Translations under genes and position numbers: made by a program
Notes under the pieces: model-generated
What the model saw: the letters and a program-made list of their open reading frames with translations, nothing else
Database searches by the model: none
Told to the model about the DNA's origin: nothing
Source: Anammoximicrobium sp964645045
GTDB lineage: Bacteria > Planctomycetota > Planctomycetia > Pirellulales > Pirellulaceae
Length of the DNA: 64,000 nt
Assembly: GCA_964645045.1 (NCBI GenBank)
Contig: CAZXYZ010000057.1
Span: 3,731-67,730 of the forward strand
Reading direction: 5' to 3'
Shown: one piece after another, positions 43,955 through 51,912 of the stretch
Position numbering within the stretch: the first letter of the stretch is position 1
Layout: each line of letters starts with the position of its first letter

Positions 43955-44605
43955 ATGAGCCGACTGACGATAACGATGGTTTTGGTCGCCGGTATTGGCG
44001 GGTGCCTGTTGATTCTCACGGCCACCGCCGGTTCCTGGCACTTGCCCGGCAACAACGAGGGTTACGAACCCGTGCAGCCGATCGCCTTCTCGCACCATTT
44101 GCACGCGGGCGAGTTGGGCATCCAATGCTTGTACTGCCATCACGGCGCGGAGGTCAGCCGCAGCGCGGGGCTGCCGGCGGGCGACACCTGCATGAACTGC
44201 CATCGCTTCGTCACCGGCCGCTTGGCCTTGATGCGCAAGGAGGACGAAGCGGCGCAGAAAGAGAAGCGGCCGCCCAAGCCGGTTGTGTCCGAGGAATTGA
44301 AGAAACTGTACGACGCACTGGCCGTGGACGCGAACATGAATCCTGACCCGCAGCGGCAGCGGCCGGTCGAATGGGTCCGGGTCCACGACCTGCCCGATTT
44401 CGTGTACTTCGACCACCGGGCCCACGTGCATGCCGGCGTGACCTGCCAAGAGTGCCACGGTCCGGTCGAAACGATGGACCGCGTGCGGCAGTTCCAGTCC
44501 CTGTCCATGGGCTGGTGCGTCAACTGCCACCGCGACGCCACGCAGCACGGCGTCAATGGCAAGACAGTGAAGGCGTCGACGGACTGTGCGACGTGTCATT
44601 TTTAG
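43955..44605 (+). CDS. actA: Alternative complex III pentaheme cytochrome c subunit
   Basis: 216 residues from ATG 43955 (GAGGAAACA before it). A single N-terminal helix (residues 5-25) precedes five CxxCH sites at 58-62, 79-83, 164-168, 188-192 and 211-215, the last almost at the C-terminus. Paired histidines such as FSHHLH and FDHRAHVHA supply distal ligands. This matches ActA of alternative complex III (ACIII), a quinol:electron-acceptor oxidoreductase replacing cytochrome bc1. It follows narK by 7 bp and precedes actB by 12 bp, so ACIII is transcribed with the nitrate genes. Heme count and order actABC(DE)F make the identification firm. Confidence 0.93.
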   Translation: MSRLTITMVLVAGIGGCLLILTATAGSWHLPGNNEGYEPVQPIAFSHHLHAGELGIQCLYCHHGAEVSRSAGLPAGDTCMNCHRFVTGRLALMRKEDEAAQKEKRPPKPVVSEELKKLYDALAVDANMNPDPQRQRPVEWVRVHDLPDFVYFDHRAHVHAGVTCQECHGPVETMDRVRQFQSLSMGWCVNCHRDATQHGVNGKTVKASTDCATCHF

Positions 44606-44617
44606 GGAAGTCGAAAA

Positions 44618-47600
44618 GTGGAAGAGTTGAAAAGTCGAAAAGCCAGAGGTTCGGCGCGCGACGAGCCGTTGGAGGATCTGCTGTCGATCAATCGGCGGCG
44701 GTTCCTCGAGGCGTCGGGGTTTGCCCTGTTTCTGTCGGCCTTGGGGGGCTGCCTGCGCGCGCCGGTCCGCAGTGCCTTGTCTCCGGCCAGTGGCGAAGAA
44801 GGGTCGGCGGCGGGATTGGCCCGCTACTTCGCTTCTACCTGCGGCGGCTGCCCGGCCGCGTGCGGTGTGCTGGTCAAGACGCGCGACGGGCGGCCGATCA
44901 AGCTGGAAGGCAATCCCGATCATCCGCTGTCCCAAGGCGGGCTGTGCGCGGTCGGCCAGGCCGAAGTGCTGGGGCTGTACGACAGCCAGCGGCTGCGCGA
45001 GCCGCAGTTGGATGGACAGCCGGCTGACTGGGGCCGCGTGGACGAGCGAGTCCGCGGCAGAATGGAGGCGGCCAAGGACGCGGGGTGGTCCGTGGTGCTG
45101 TTGACCGGCACGATCCACAGTCCGACCACGCGGGCGGCGATCGGGGAGTTCTTGAAGAGTTCGCCGGACGCCCGCCACGTGGTGTACGACCCGCTGTCCG
45201 CTTCGGCGATCGGCGCGGCACACCAGCGGACGCATGGTATGCGAGCCGTCCCGCGTTACCGCTTCGACCGGGCCGACGTGATCGTTGCGCTGGGCGCGGA
45301 CTTCCTGGGCACGTGGATCTCGCCGGTCGAGTACACGGCCGGCTATCGCACCCGCCGCGTACCGGCGCGAGCGGCAGTGGGGCAAGCTTCCAGCTTGCCT
45401 CCCGCGGCCGGTTCGCAAGCTGGAAGCTTACGCCACGGCACAGGCGAGCCGCCGCAAATGTCCTACCACGTCCAGATCGAGTCGCGGATGTCGCTCACCG
45501 GCTGCAAGGCCGACGAGCGGTGGGCCGTGCCGCCCGACGCGCTGGGCGCGATCGCTGGACGGCTGGCGATTGAATTGGCGAGCCGCGCCGGCCGCAAAAT
45601 CGAGGGCGCACCGCCCGCCGGACCGATCGACGACGCGAAACTTAAAGCGTTGGCCGATCGGCTGTGGCATGCGCGCGGCAAATCGCTGGTGGTCTGTGAC
45701 AGTCAAGACGTGCCAACGCAAATCGTCTGCAATTTCATCAACGACCTGCTGCAGGGCTACGGCCAGACGCTCGAGATCGCTCCGGCGTCCCAGCAACGGT
45801 CGGCCGACGACGGCCCGCTGGCGGAACTGTTGGAACAACTGAAAGCCGGCCAGGTCGGAGTGCTGGTGATCGCGGGCGTCAACCCCGTGTACGACCTGCC
45901 GAGCGGTCCGCAGATCGGTGAATGGTTGCGGGGTGACAAGGCGCCGCTGGTGGTGCGGTTGGGGCAGCACGCCGACGAAACCGCCGCGGTCGCCTCGTGC
46001 GTCTGTCCGGAAAGTCACTGGCTGGAGAGCTGGGGGGACGCCGAGCCGGTGGCGGGTGTGCTGAGCCTGTGCCAGCCGGCGATTGCCCCGCTGGGCTCGA
46101 CACGATCCCTGCTGGAATGCCTGCTGGCCTGGACCCAAAGCGAAACCGCGCCGCCATCCGCGACGGCGGCTTACGATGCCGTTCGCAGCCATTGGCAGGA
46201 GGGGGTATTCCCGCAGCGGACGACGAAGGAGCCGGCTGCGGACGAGTTCTGGGAGCAATCATTGCGTGCGGGCGCGGTCGTCGTGAAGTCGCCGGCTGCC
46301 GAGCTCAAGGCGTTCGACGACAAGGCCGTGCCGCTGGCCAAGCTGCCCCTTCCGGCCGCGGGCGAATCGCTATCGCTGGTGTTGTATCCCAAAGTCGGCC
46401 TGCTGGACGGACGCCCGGCGCACAACCCCTGGCTGCAGGAGTTGCCCGACCCGGTCACGAAGGCCGCTTGGGACAACTACGCCTGCCTGTCGCCCCAGAC
46501 GGCCGAACGGCTGGGGCTCCGTCAGGATGATCTGGTCCGCATCACGGCGGGCAAGGCGTCGATCGAGTTGCCGGTCCTGATCCAGCCCGGCCAGCACGCC
46601 AGTGTCGTGGCGGTGGCGCTAGGCTACGGGCGCCAGGGCACGGAACGATTCGCCCAAGTGGGTCCGCAATGGATCGAAGCGCAATCGTCGGTCGGGGCCA
46701 ATGGCCTGGTTGGCGTCAACGCGGCTCCCTTGCTGCACCTGGACGGCGGTGCGCTGCACTACCTGCGGGCGGACGTCCGCGTCGAAGCCGCCGGGGGGCG
46801 GCGCCGCGTGGCCACGACCCAACAGCACCATACGCTGTCGGTCCCGACTCACCTGGCCACGCCGGGCACGGAGCATCGCCCGATCGTCGAGCAGACGACG
46901 TTGGCCGCCTATCGCGGCGACCCGCATGCCGGCGCGGCGCACCATCACGAGTTCGAAGGCGAATTGTGGACGGACGATCATCCGTACACCGGCCCGCGTT
47001 GGGGCATGGTCATCGATCTGAACAAGTGTACCGGCTGTTCGGCTTGCGTGATCGCCTGCCAGGCCGAGAACAACGTGCCCGTCGTGGGGCGAGACGAAGT
47101 GCTGCGCAGCCGCGAGATGCACTGGATCCGCATCGACCGCTACTACGACGAAACGAGTGATCGTGTCACAGCCTTGCACCAGCCGATGCTCTGCCAGCAC
47201 TGTGCCAACGCGCCCTGCGAAAACGTCTGTCCCGTTCTGGCCACCGTCCACAGCGAAGAGGGGTTGAACCAGCAGGTTTACAACCGCTGCGTCGGCACGC
47301 GGTACTGTGCGAACAACTGCCCGTACAAAGTCCGCCGCTTTAATTGGTTCGAATACAGCCGCGGCGAGCGGCTGGAAAACGCCGCCTTGAACCCCGACAT
47401 CACCGTCCGCTCGCGCGGCGTGATGGAGAAGTGCAGCTTCTGCGTCCAACGCATCCAGGAAGCGAACCTGCTGGCCCGGCACCGCGGCGAACCGGTCGCC
47501 GACGGCGCGATCCGCACGGCCTGCCAGCAGTCGTGTCCCGCCGGGGCCATCGTGTTCGGCGACTTGAACGATCCCCAGAGCACGGTCGCCAAAGCGGCTG

Positions 47601-47713
47601 CCGAGGGCCGCCATTTCCAGGTCTTGGCCGAACTGAACGTGCGGCCGTCGATCGGTTATCTGCGCGTCGTTCACAACCGCGAGGAACAATCTCAGGAAAC
47701 GCATCATGTCTGA
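44618..47713 (+). CDS. actB: Alternative complex III molybdopterin-like/Fe-S fusion subunit
   Basis: 1,031 residues from GTG 44618 (AGGGAAG upstream). A Tat motif (INRRRFLEASG, Arg26-28) and lipobox LGGC (Cys45) indicate an exported lipoprotein. The first half resembles molybdopterin oxidoreductases, with a CGGCPAACG cysteine set; in known ACIII this half holds no Mo cofactor. The second half (about 797-1020) is a four-cluster ferredoxin module: CTGCSACVIACQAEN, CQHCANAPCENVCP, CVGTRYCANNCPYK and CSFCVQ...CQQSCP. Residues about 255-273 (QASSLPPAAGSQAGSLRH) are translated from a REP-B hairpin pair and are foreign to the family. The 3' end overlaps actC by 8 bp. The start region contains a doubled AGTCGAAAAG. 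Confidence 0.94.
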   Translation: MEELKSRKARGSARDEPLEDLLSINRRRFLEASGFALFLSALGGCLRAPVRSALSPASGEEGSAAGLARYFASTCGGCPAACGVLVKTRDGRPIKLEGNPDHPLSQGGLCAVGQAEVLGLYDSQRLREPQLDGQPADWGRVDERVRGRMEAAKDAGWSVVLLTGTIHSPTTRAAIGEFLKSSPDARHVVYDPLSASAIGAAHQRTHGMRAVPRYRFDRADVIVALGADFLGTWISPVEYTAGYRTRRVPARAAVGQASSLPPAAGSQAGSLRHGTGEPPQMSYHVQIESRMSLTGCKADERWAVPPDALGAIAGRLAIELASRAGRKIEGAPPAGPIDDAKLKALADRLWHARGKSLVVCDSQDVPTQIVCNFINDLLQGYGQTLEIAPASQQRSADDGPLAELLEQLKAGQVGVLVIAGVNPVYDLPSGPQIGEWLRGDKAPLVVRLGQHADETAAVASCVCPESHWLESWGDAEPVAGVLSLCQPAIAPLGSTRSLLECLLAWTQSETAPPSATAAYDAVRSHWQEGVFPQRTTKEPAADEFWEQSLRAGAVVVKSPAAELKAFDDKAVPLAKLPLPAAGESLSLVLYPKVGLLDGRPAHNPWLQELPDPVTKAAWDNYACLSPQTAERLGLRQDDLVRITAGKASIELPVLIQPGQHASVVAVALGYGRQGTERFAQVGPQWIEAQSSVGANGLVGVNAAPLLHLDGGALHYLRADVRVEAAGGRRRVATTQQHHTLSVPTHLATPGTEHRPIVEQTTLAAYRGDPHAGAAHHHEFEGELWTDDHPYTGPRWGMVIDLNKCTGCSACVIACQAENNVPVVGRDEVLRSREMHWIRIDRYYDETSDRVTALHQPMLCQHCANAPCENVCPVLATVHSEEGLNQQVYNRCVGTRYCANNCPYKVRRFNWFEYSRGERLENAALNPDITVRSRGVMEKCSFCVQRIQEANLLARHRGEPVADGAIRTACQQSCPAGAIVFGDLNDPQSTVAKAAAEGRHFQVLAELNVRPSIGYLRVVHNREEQSQETHHV
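45381..45436. repeat. REP-B hairpin pair inside actB coding sequence
   Basis: GGCAAGCT-TCC-AGCTTGCC (45381-45399) and GCAAGCT-GGA-AGCTTAC (45415-45431, one mismatch) in opposite orientation, read in frame. The elements match those in narJ. Confidence 0.8.
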
Positions 47714-49061
47714 TATGGCTTTATCTGTTGCCCCGCTGATTACCGGCGACCGGACGTTGTCCGACGTCACACGGGACATCTGCGCTCCGTTGGAACGCCG
47801 CCCCGGCCTGCTGTGGTGGGCGGGGTTCGTCCTGTCGTCGTCCCTGCTGCTGCTGGGCACCGTCGCGGTCCTGTACCAGGTCGCCACGGGGATCGGCACG
47901 TGGGGCTTGAACCGCACGGTCGGCTGGGCCTTCGACATCACAAACTTTGTGTTCTGGATCGGGATCGGTCACGCCGGGACGCTGATTTCGGCGATCCTGT
48001 TTCTGTTCCGCCAGAAATGGCGGACGTCGGTCAATCGCTCGGCCGAAGCCATGACGCTGTTCGCCGTGATGTGCGCCGGCATTTTCCCGCTGATCCACAT
48101 GGGCCGCCCATGGCTGGCGTACTGGATCGCGCCTTATCCGAACACCCGCGGGTCGCTGTGGGTGAATTTCCGTTCGCCGCTGGTCTGGGACTTTTTCGCC
48201 ATCAGCACGTATTTCCTGGTGTCCCTGATCTTCTGGTACGTCGGCTTGGTTCCGGATCTGGCGACGGTCCGCGATCGGACTCCGCCGGGCTGGCGGCGGC
48301 GGCTGCTGGGATTCTTCAGCCTGGGCTGGGACGGCTCGTTCCGCACCTGGCACCGCTACGAGACCGTGTACCTGCTGCTGGCCGGACTGGCTACGCCGCT
48401 GGTCGTGTCCGTCCACTCGATCGTCAGTTCCGATTTTGCCACGGCCGTGATCCCCGGCTGGCACACCACGATCTTTCCGCCGTACTTCGTCGCCGGAGCG
48501 ATTTTTTCCGGCATGGCGATGGTGCTGACGCTGATGCTGGTGGCCCGCAAGGTCATGCACATGGAAAACTACATCACCCAGCGGCACATCGACCCGATGT
48601 GCAAGCTGGTGCTGGCGACCAGTTGCCTGGTGGGCGCTGCGTATGCGACCGAGGTGTTCGTCGCGCTGTACAGCGGCAACCCCTACGAGCAATTCATGAT
48701 GGTCAACCGCATGGCCGGCCCCTACGGCTGGGGCTATCAGATCATGGTTGCCTGCAACGTACTGGTCCCGCAGTTATTCTGGTTCCCCGCCGTCCGCCGC
48801 AATCTGCCGCTGGTGTTCGTGATGACCCTGGCGGTGAACCTGGGGATGTGGTTCGAGCGGTTTGTGATCATTGTGACCTCGCTGCACCGCGACTTTCTGC
48901 CGTCCAGTTGGGCGAGCTATGCACCGACCTCGATCGAACTTGCCACGTTGGTAGGCAGCTTCGGGCTGTTCTTCACGTGTTTCCTGTTGTTCTGCCGCGT
49001 GTTGCCCATGATCAATATCAGTGAAGTCAAAGGCGTGTTGCCGAAGGAACATGAGCATTAG
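47706..49061 (+). CDS. actC: Alternative complex III NrfD-like membrane subunit C
   Basis: 451 residues with about ten predicted membrane helices, of the NrfD/PsrC family. Landmarks include TNFVFWIGIGHAGTLISAILFLFRQKWRTSVNRSAEAMTLFAVM (given in part), HMGRPW, SVHSIVSSDFATAVIPGWHTTIFPPYFVAGAI and NMWFER-like WFERFVI. In ACIII, ActC and ActF form the quinol-binding membrane core, with no heme of their own. The start overlaps the end of actB. After the stop comes a REP cluster, then the fused actD-actE gene. Confidence 0.95.
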   Translation: MSDMALSVAPLITGDRTLSDVTRDICAPLERRPGLLWWAGFVLSSSLLLLGTVAVLYQVATGIGTWGLNRTVGWAFDITNFVFWIGIGHAGTLISAILFLFRQKWRTSVNRSAEAMTLFAVMCAGIFPLIHMGRPWLAYWIAPYPNTRGSLWVNFRSPLVWDFFAISTYFLVSLIFWYVGLVPDLATVRDRTPPGWRRRLLGFFSLGWDGSFRTWHRYETVYLLLAGLATPLVVSVHSIVSSDFATAVIPGWHTTIFPPYFVAGAIFSGMAMVLTLMLVARKVMHMENYITQRHIDPMCKLVLATSCLVGAAYATEVFVALYSGNPYEQFMMVNRMAGPYGWGYQIMVACNVLVPQLFWFPAVRRNLPLVFVMTLAVNLGMWFERFVIIVTSLHRDFLPSSWASYAPTSIELATLVGSFGLFFTCFLLFCRVLPMINISEVKGVLPKEHEH

Positions 49062-49070
49062 CCCGGAGCT

Positions 49071-49197
49071 CGTAGCCGCGTTCGCCAGAACGCGGGTTTT
49101 GTAGCCGCGTTCGCCAGAACGCGGGTTTTGTAGCCGCGTTCGCCAGAACGCGGGACGGGTCATCAGGTTACGCCCGCGTTCTGGCGAACGCGGCTAC
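49071..49197. repeat. REP family A cluster between actC and actDE
   Basis: Three GTAGCCGCGTTCGCCAGAA-type palindromes in direct tandem with TTTT linkers, followed by one inverted copy. The 196-bp gap holds nothing else. Confidence 0.9.
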
Positions 49198-49257
49198 GGC
49201 AGGGTGCCGCGCCAGTTCCGGCATCATGAATAAGCCGAATTAGAACGAGAACGACCC

Positions 49258-50493
49258 ATGAGCCGACGAATACTACTAGCCGCGTTTCGCGAGGAAGATC
49301 ACTTGCTGAGCGCCGTCCGCGCGGTGCGGGCCGGCGGCGCGACGATCGTCGACGTGTACAGCCCTTACGCCGTTCACGGCTTGGACGACGCGTTGGGCTG
49401 GCGGCCGTCGCGGCTGACCTGGGCCTGCGGATTGTGCGGAGCCGCCGGAGCGTTGTTCATGCTCTGGTTCCAGTTCTGGACGTCCGCGGCCGATTGGCCG
49501 TTGAACATCGGCGGCAAGCCCTTCAACTCGCTGCCGGCCTTTGTGCCCGTGATCTTCGAGGCGATGGTGCTGTGCGGCGCGGTGGGCACCGTGCTGGCCT
49601 TTTTCCTCGTCGCGCGGTTGCGTCCCGGCAAGCGAGCCGAATCGATCGGACCGCCGGTGACCGACGATCGCTTTGCGCTGCTGATCGAGCAGACCGACGC
49701 CACGTTCGACGTGCCTCAGATGTCCGCTCTGCTGAAAACGCATCATGCCGAGCAAATTGAAGAACGCGTGCTCGACGGCCGTCCCGGTTCCGGCGAGCAC
49801 GATCCGAACGCATGCTCTGGCTTGCGGTGGGTGAACGCCGGCTTGGCGGCCGTGCTGGTCGCCATCGTCGTGGCGATCCTGGTTACACCGCGGAACCTGT
49901 CGCGGCCGAACGTGGAATTCCTGCCCACGATGCGGCGGAGTGTTCCCGTCGATCCTCAGACGACCCTGGCGGGCCTGCCGCCCGCGCGGCCGATCGCGGG
50001 CACGATCGCCCGGGACGCTCGGCCCTTGCATTATCAAGCCACGCCCGAAGACGAGACGCGGGCCGGCGAGGAATTGACCAATCCTTTCAAAGCCGACGAC
50101 GCGGCGGCCCTGGAACGTGGCCGGTTCGTGTACGCCAACTTCTGCATCCAGTGCCACGGTCCCAGCGGCGAAGGCGACGGTTTGGTGCCGGCTCGCGGCT
50201 ATCCCCCGCCGCCCCCCTGGAGTGCGGAGAAATCGCGGCTGTTGAAGGACGGCACGCTGTTTCACGTGATCGGCTACGGCCGAAACAACATGCCGGCGTT
50301 GCGGAATCAGTTGTCCCAGGAGGACCGTTGGAGATTGGTCCTGCACATCCGCGACCTGCAACGCCGCGCGGTCCAGCAAGCCGAACAGGCGGCGGCAGCG
50401 GCGGCAGCTGCTGCGGCGGCGAAAGGCGATGGGAAGAATGAGAAGCAGGGGACGGATGAAAAGGATCCGCCACCTGCCCCCAAGGTCCCCTAG
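49258..50493 (+). CDS. actDE: Fused alternative complex III subunits D and E (DUF3341 plus monoheme cytochrome c)
   Basis: 411 residues. The N-terminal half is DUF3341 (ActD): AAFREEDHLLSAVRAVRAGG, VDVYSPYAVHGLDDALGWRPS, then two membrane helices (about 59-80 and 95-120). A third helix near 198-214 leads into a periplasmic cytochrome c domain with CIQCH at 296-300 and a likely Met ligand in GYGRNNMPALRNQL. In many bacteria ActD and ActE are separate genes; here they are one polypeptide, so this is a fusion. The C-terminus is an alanine run followed by a charged Lys/Asp/Pro tail of low complexity. ActE would pass electrons from ActA to an outside acceptor. Spacing to actF is 58 bp. Confidence 0.92.
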   Translation: MSRRILLAAFREEDHLLSAVRAVRAGGATIVDVYSPYAVHGLDDALGWRPSRLTWACGLCGAAGALFMLWFQFWTSAADWPLNIGGKPFNSLPAFVPVIFEAMVLCGAVGTVLAFFLVARLRPGKRAESIGPPVTDDRFALLIEQTDATFDVPQMSALLKTHHAEQIEERVLDGRPGSGEHDPNACSGLRWVNAGLAAVLVAIVVAILVTPRNLSRPNVEFLPTMRRSVPVDPQTTLAGLPPARPIAGTIARDARPLHYQATPEDETRAGEELTNPFKADDAAALERGRFVYANFCIQCHGPSGEGDGLVPARGYPPPPPWSAEKSRLLKDGTLFHVIGYGRNNMPALRNQLSQEDRWRLVLHIRDLQRRAVQQAEQAAAAAAAAAAAKGDGKNEKQGTDEKDPPPAPKVP

Positions 50494-50551
50494 GTCCCCT
50501 GACTCCCATTGCCCCCCTCCGTCCCAGCGAATTCCCAGGAGCCCCCGAACG

Positions 50552-51691
50552 ATGAATCCCGCATCGGAACCTCAATTCGACGGCAGCGTCTTACGCCGCT
50601 GGTCCGCCGGTTTAATGATTGCCGGACTGGCCGCCCTCGCCTTGGGCGCGGCGTTTTCCGCCGAGCGACTGTGGGGCAACCTGCTGCTCGCCTCGACGAT
50701 GCTGGCTGGCTTTGGCGTGGGCGGCGCGTTTTTCCTGGCTTTCCACGGCGTGACTGGCGCGCGGTGGAGCCGTCCGCTGCTGCCAGCCGCCCGCCAGCTG
50801 ACGGCGACGCTGCCCCTGGCGGCCGCCGCGGCCGGCGTGGTGGCCGTTGCGGGGTTGTTCTTCTATCCGTGGGCCCACGGCGAAGCGGCGCATGGGGCCA
50901 CGTTCTGGTTCAAAAACGCCTGGCTGTCGCCCGGCTTCTTCGTCGGCCGCACCGTGGCTTACGTCGTTGTGTGGGCGCTGGTCGCGAGGTGGCTGGTTTC
51001 GACTCGCTCGCCGGCCGGCGTGGGCCGCTCGGCCCTGGCCCTGGTCGTGTTGGGCTTGTCCGTCTCTTTTGCCGGCTTTGATTGGATCATGTCGCTGGAG
51101 CCGTTGTGGTTCAGCACGATGTTCGGCGTCTACCAGTTTGCCGGCGTCTTTGCCAGCGCCCTGGCGGCCCTGGTCGTGTTCACGGCGTGGCTGAAACGCA
51201 CCGGCTCCTGCTGCGCGGATGTCGGCGAAAGCCAGCTGCACGACCTGGGCAAACTGCTGTTCGGATTCAGCTGTTTCTGGATGTACATCTGGTTCAGCCA
51301 GTACATGCTGATCTGGTACGTCAACATCCCCGAGGAGTCCGTCTATTTCATCCGCCGCACCCAGGGACTGTGGTGGCCCGTGACCTTGCTGAATCTGGCC
51401 TTGAACTGGGGCGTCCCCTTCTTCGCCCTGTTGCCGCGTCCCGCCAAACGCAGCTGGCGCGTCATGGTCCGCATTTCGCTCGTGATTCTGTTTGGCCGCT
51501 GGTTGGATCTGTACCTGATGATCCTTCCGCCGCTGTCGGGACCATACCCGGCTTGCGGCTTCGCCGAGCTGGGCGGCCTGCTGCTGGTTTCCGGCTTGCT
51601 TCTGCGTGTCGTGACGACCGGCCCGTGCCCGGTTTCCGTCGCGTTGTCCAACCTGCATCCCGAACCGGCTGAGTGCGTCGTCGAGGCGTAA
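50552..51691 (+). CDS. actF: Alternative complex III NrfD-like membrane subunit F
   Basis: 379 residues from ATG 50552; the frame is open back to 50429 but that part overlaps the actDE tail and is low complexity. About ten membrane helices. Landmarks FFLAFHGVTGARWSRPLLPAARQL, FAGFDWIMSLEPLWFSTMFGVYQFAG (given in part), WFSQYMLIWYVNIPEE and LILPPLSGP-like MILPPLSGPYP are typical of ActF, the second quinol-module subunit of ACIII. It is the last gene of the collinear cluster; no clear terminator hairpin is seen in the following 220 bp. No oxidase gene follows, so the acceptor of ACIII electrons is not shown in the window. Confidence 0.93.
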   Translation: MNPASEPQFDGSVLRRWSAGLMIAGLAALALGAAFSAERLWGNLLLASTMLAGFGVGGAFFLAFHGVTGARWSRPLLPAARQLTATLPLAAAAAGVVAVAGLFFYPWAHGEAAHGATFWFKNAWLSPGFFVGRTVAYVVVWALVARWLVSTRSPAGVGRSALALVVLGLSVSFAGFDWIMSLEPLWFSTMFGVYQFAGVFASALAALVVFTAWLKRTGSCCADVGESQLHDLGKLLFGFSCFWMYIWFSQYMLIWYVNIPEESVYFIRRTQGLWWPVTLLNLALNWGVPFFALLPRPAKRSWRVMVRISLVILFGRWLDLYLMILPPLSGPYPACGFAELGGLLLVSGLLLRVVTTGPCPVSVALSNLHPEPAECVVEA

Positions 51692-51912
51692 TCGTGGGGT
51701 GCGCCATGTGGTGTCTGTTTCGACACGAAGAAGCGTTTGCCTCCCGGATTTGTTGGGCGACGAGAAGGGCACCGTGAACAGCGACGAAACGGGCCTTCCA
51801 CAGAAGAGAAGGAAATCGGCGGGCGTGAAGCGACACCGCGCTCCGAGCGCGATTGATCAGCAAATCTCCCCATTCATCGCAGTCAGCATTCTCGAAGAAA
51901 TGAAACCGAACC

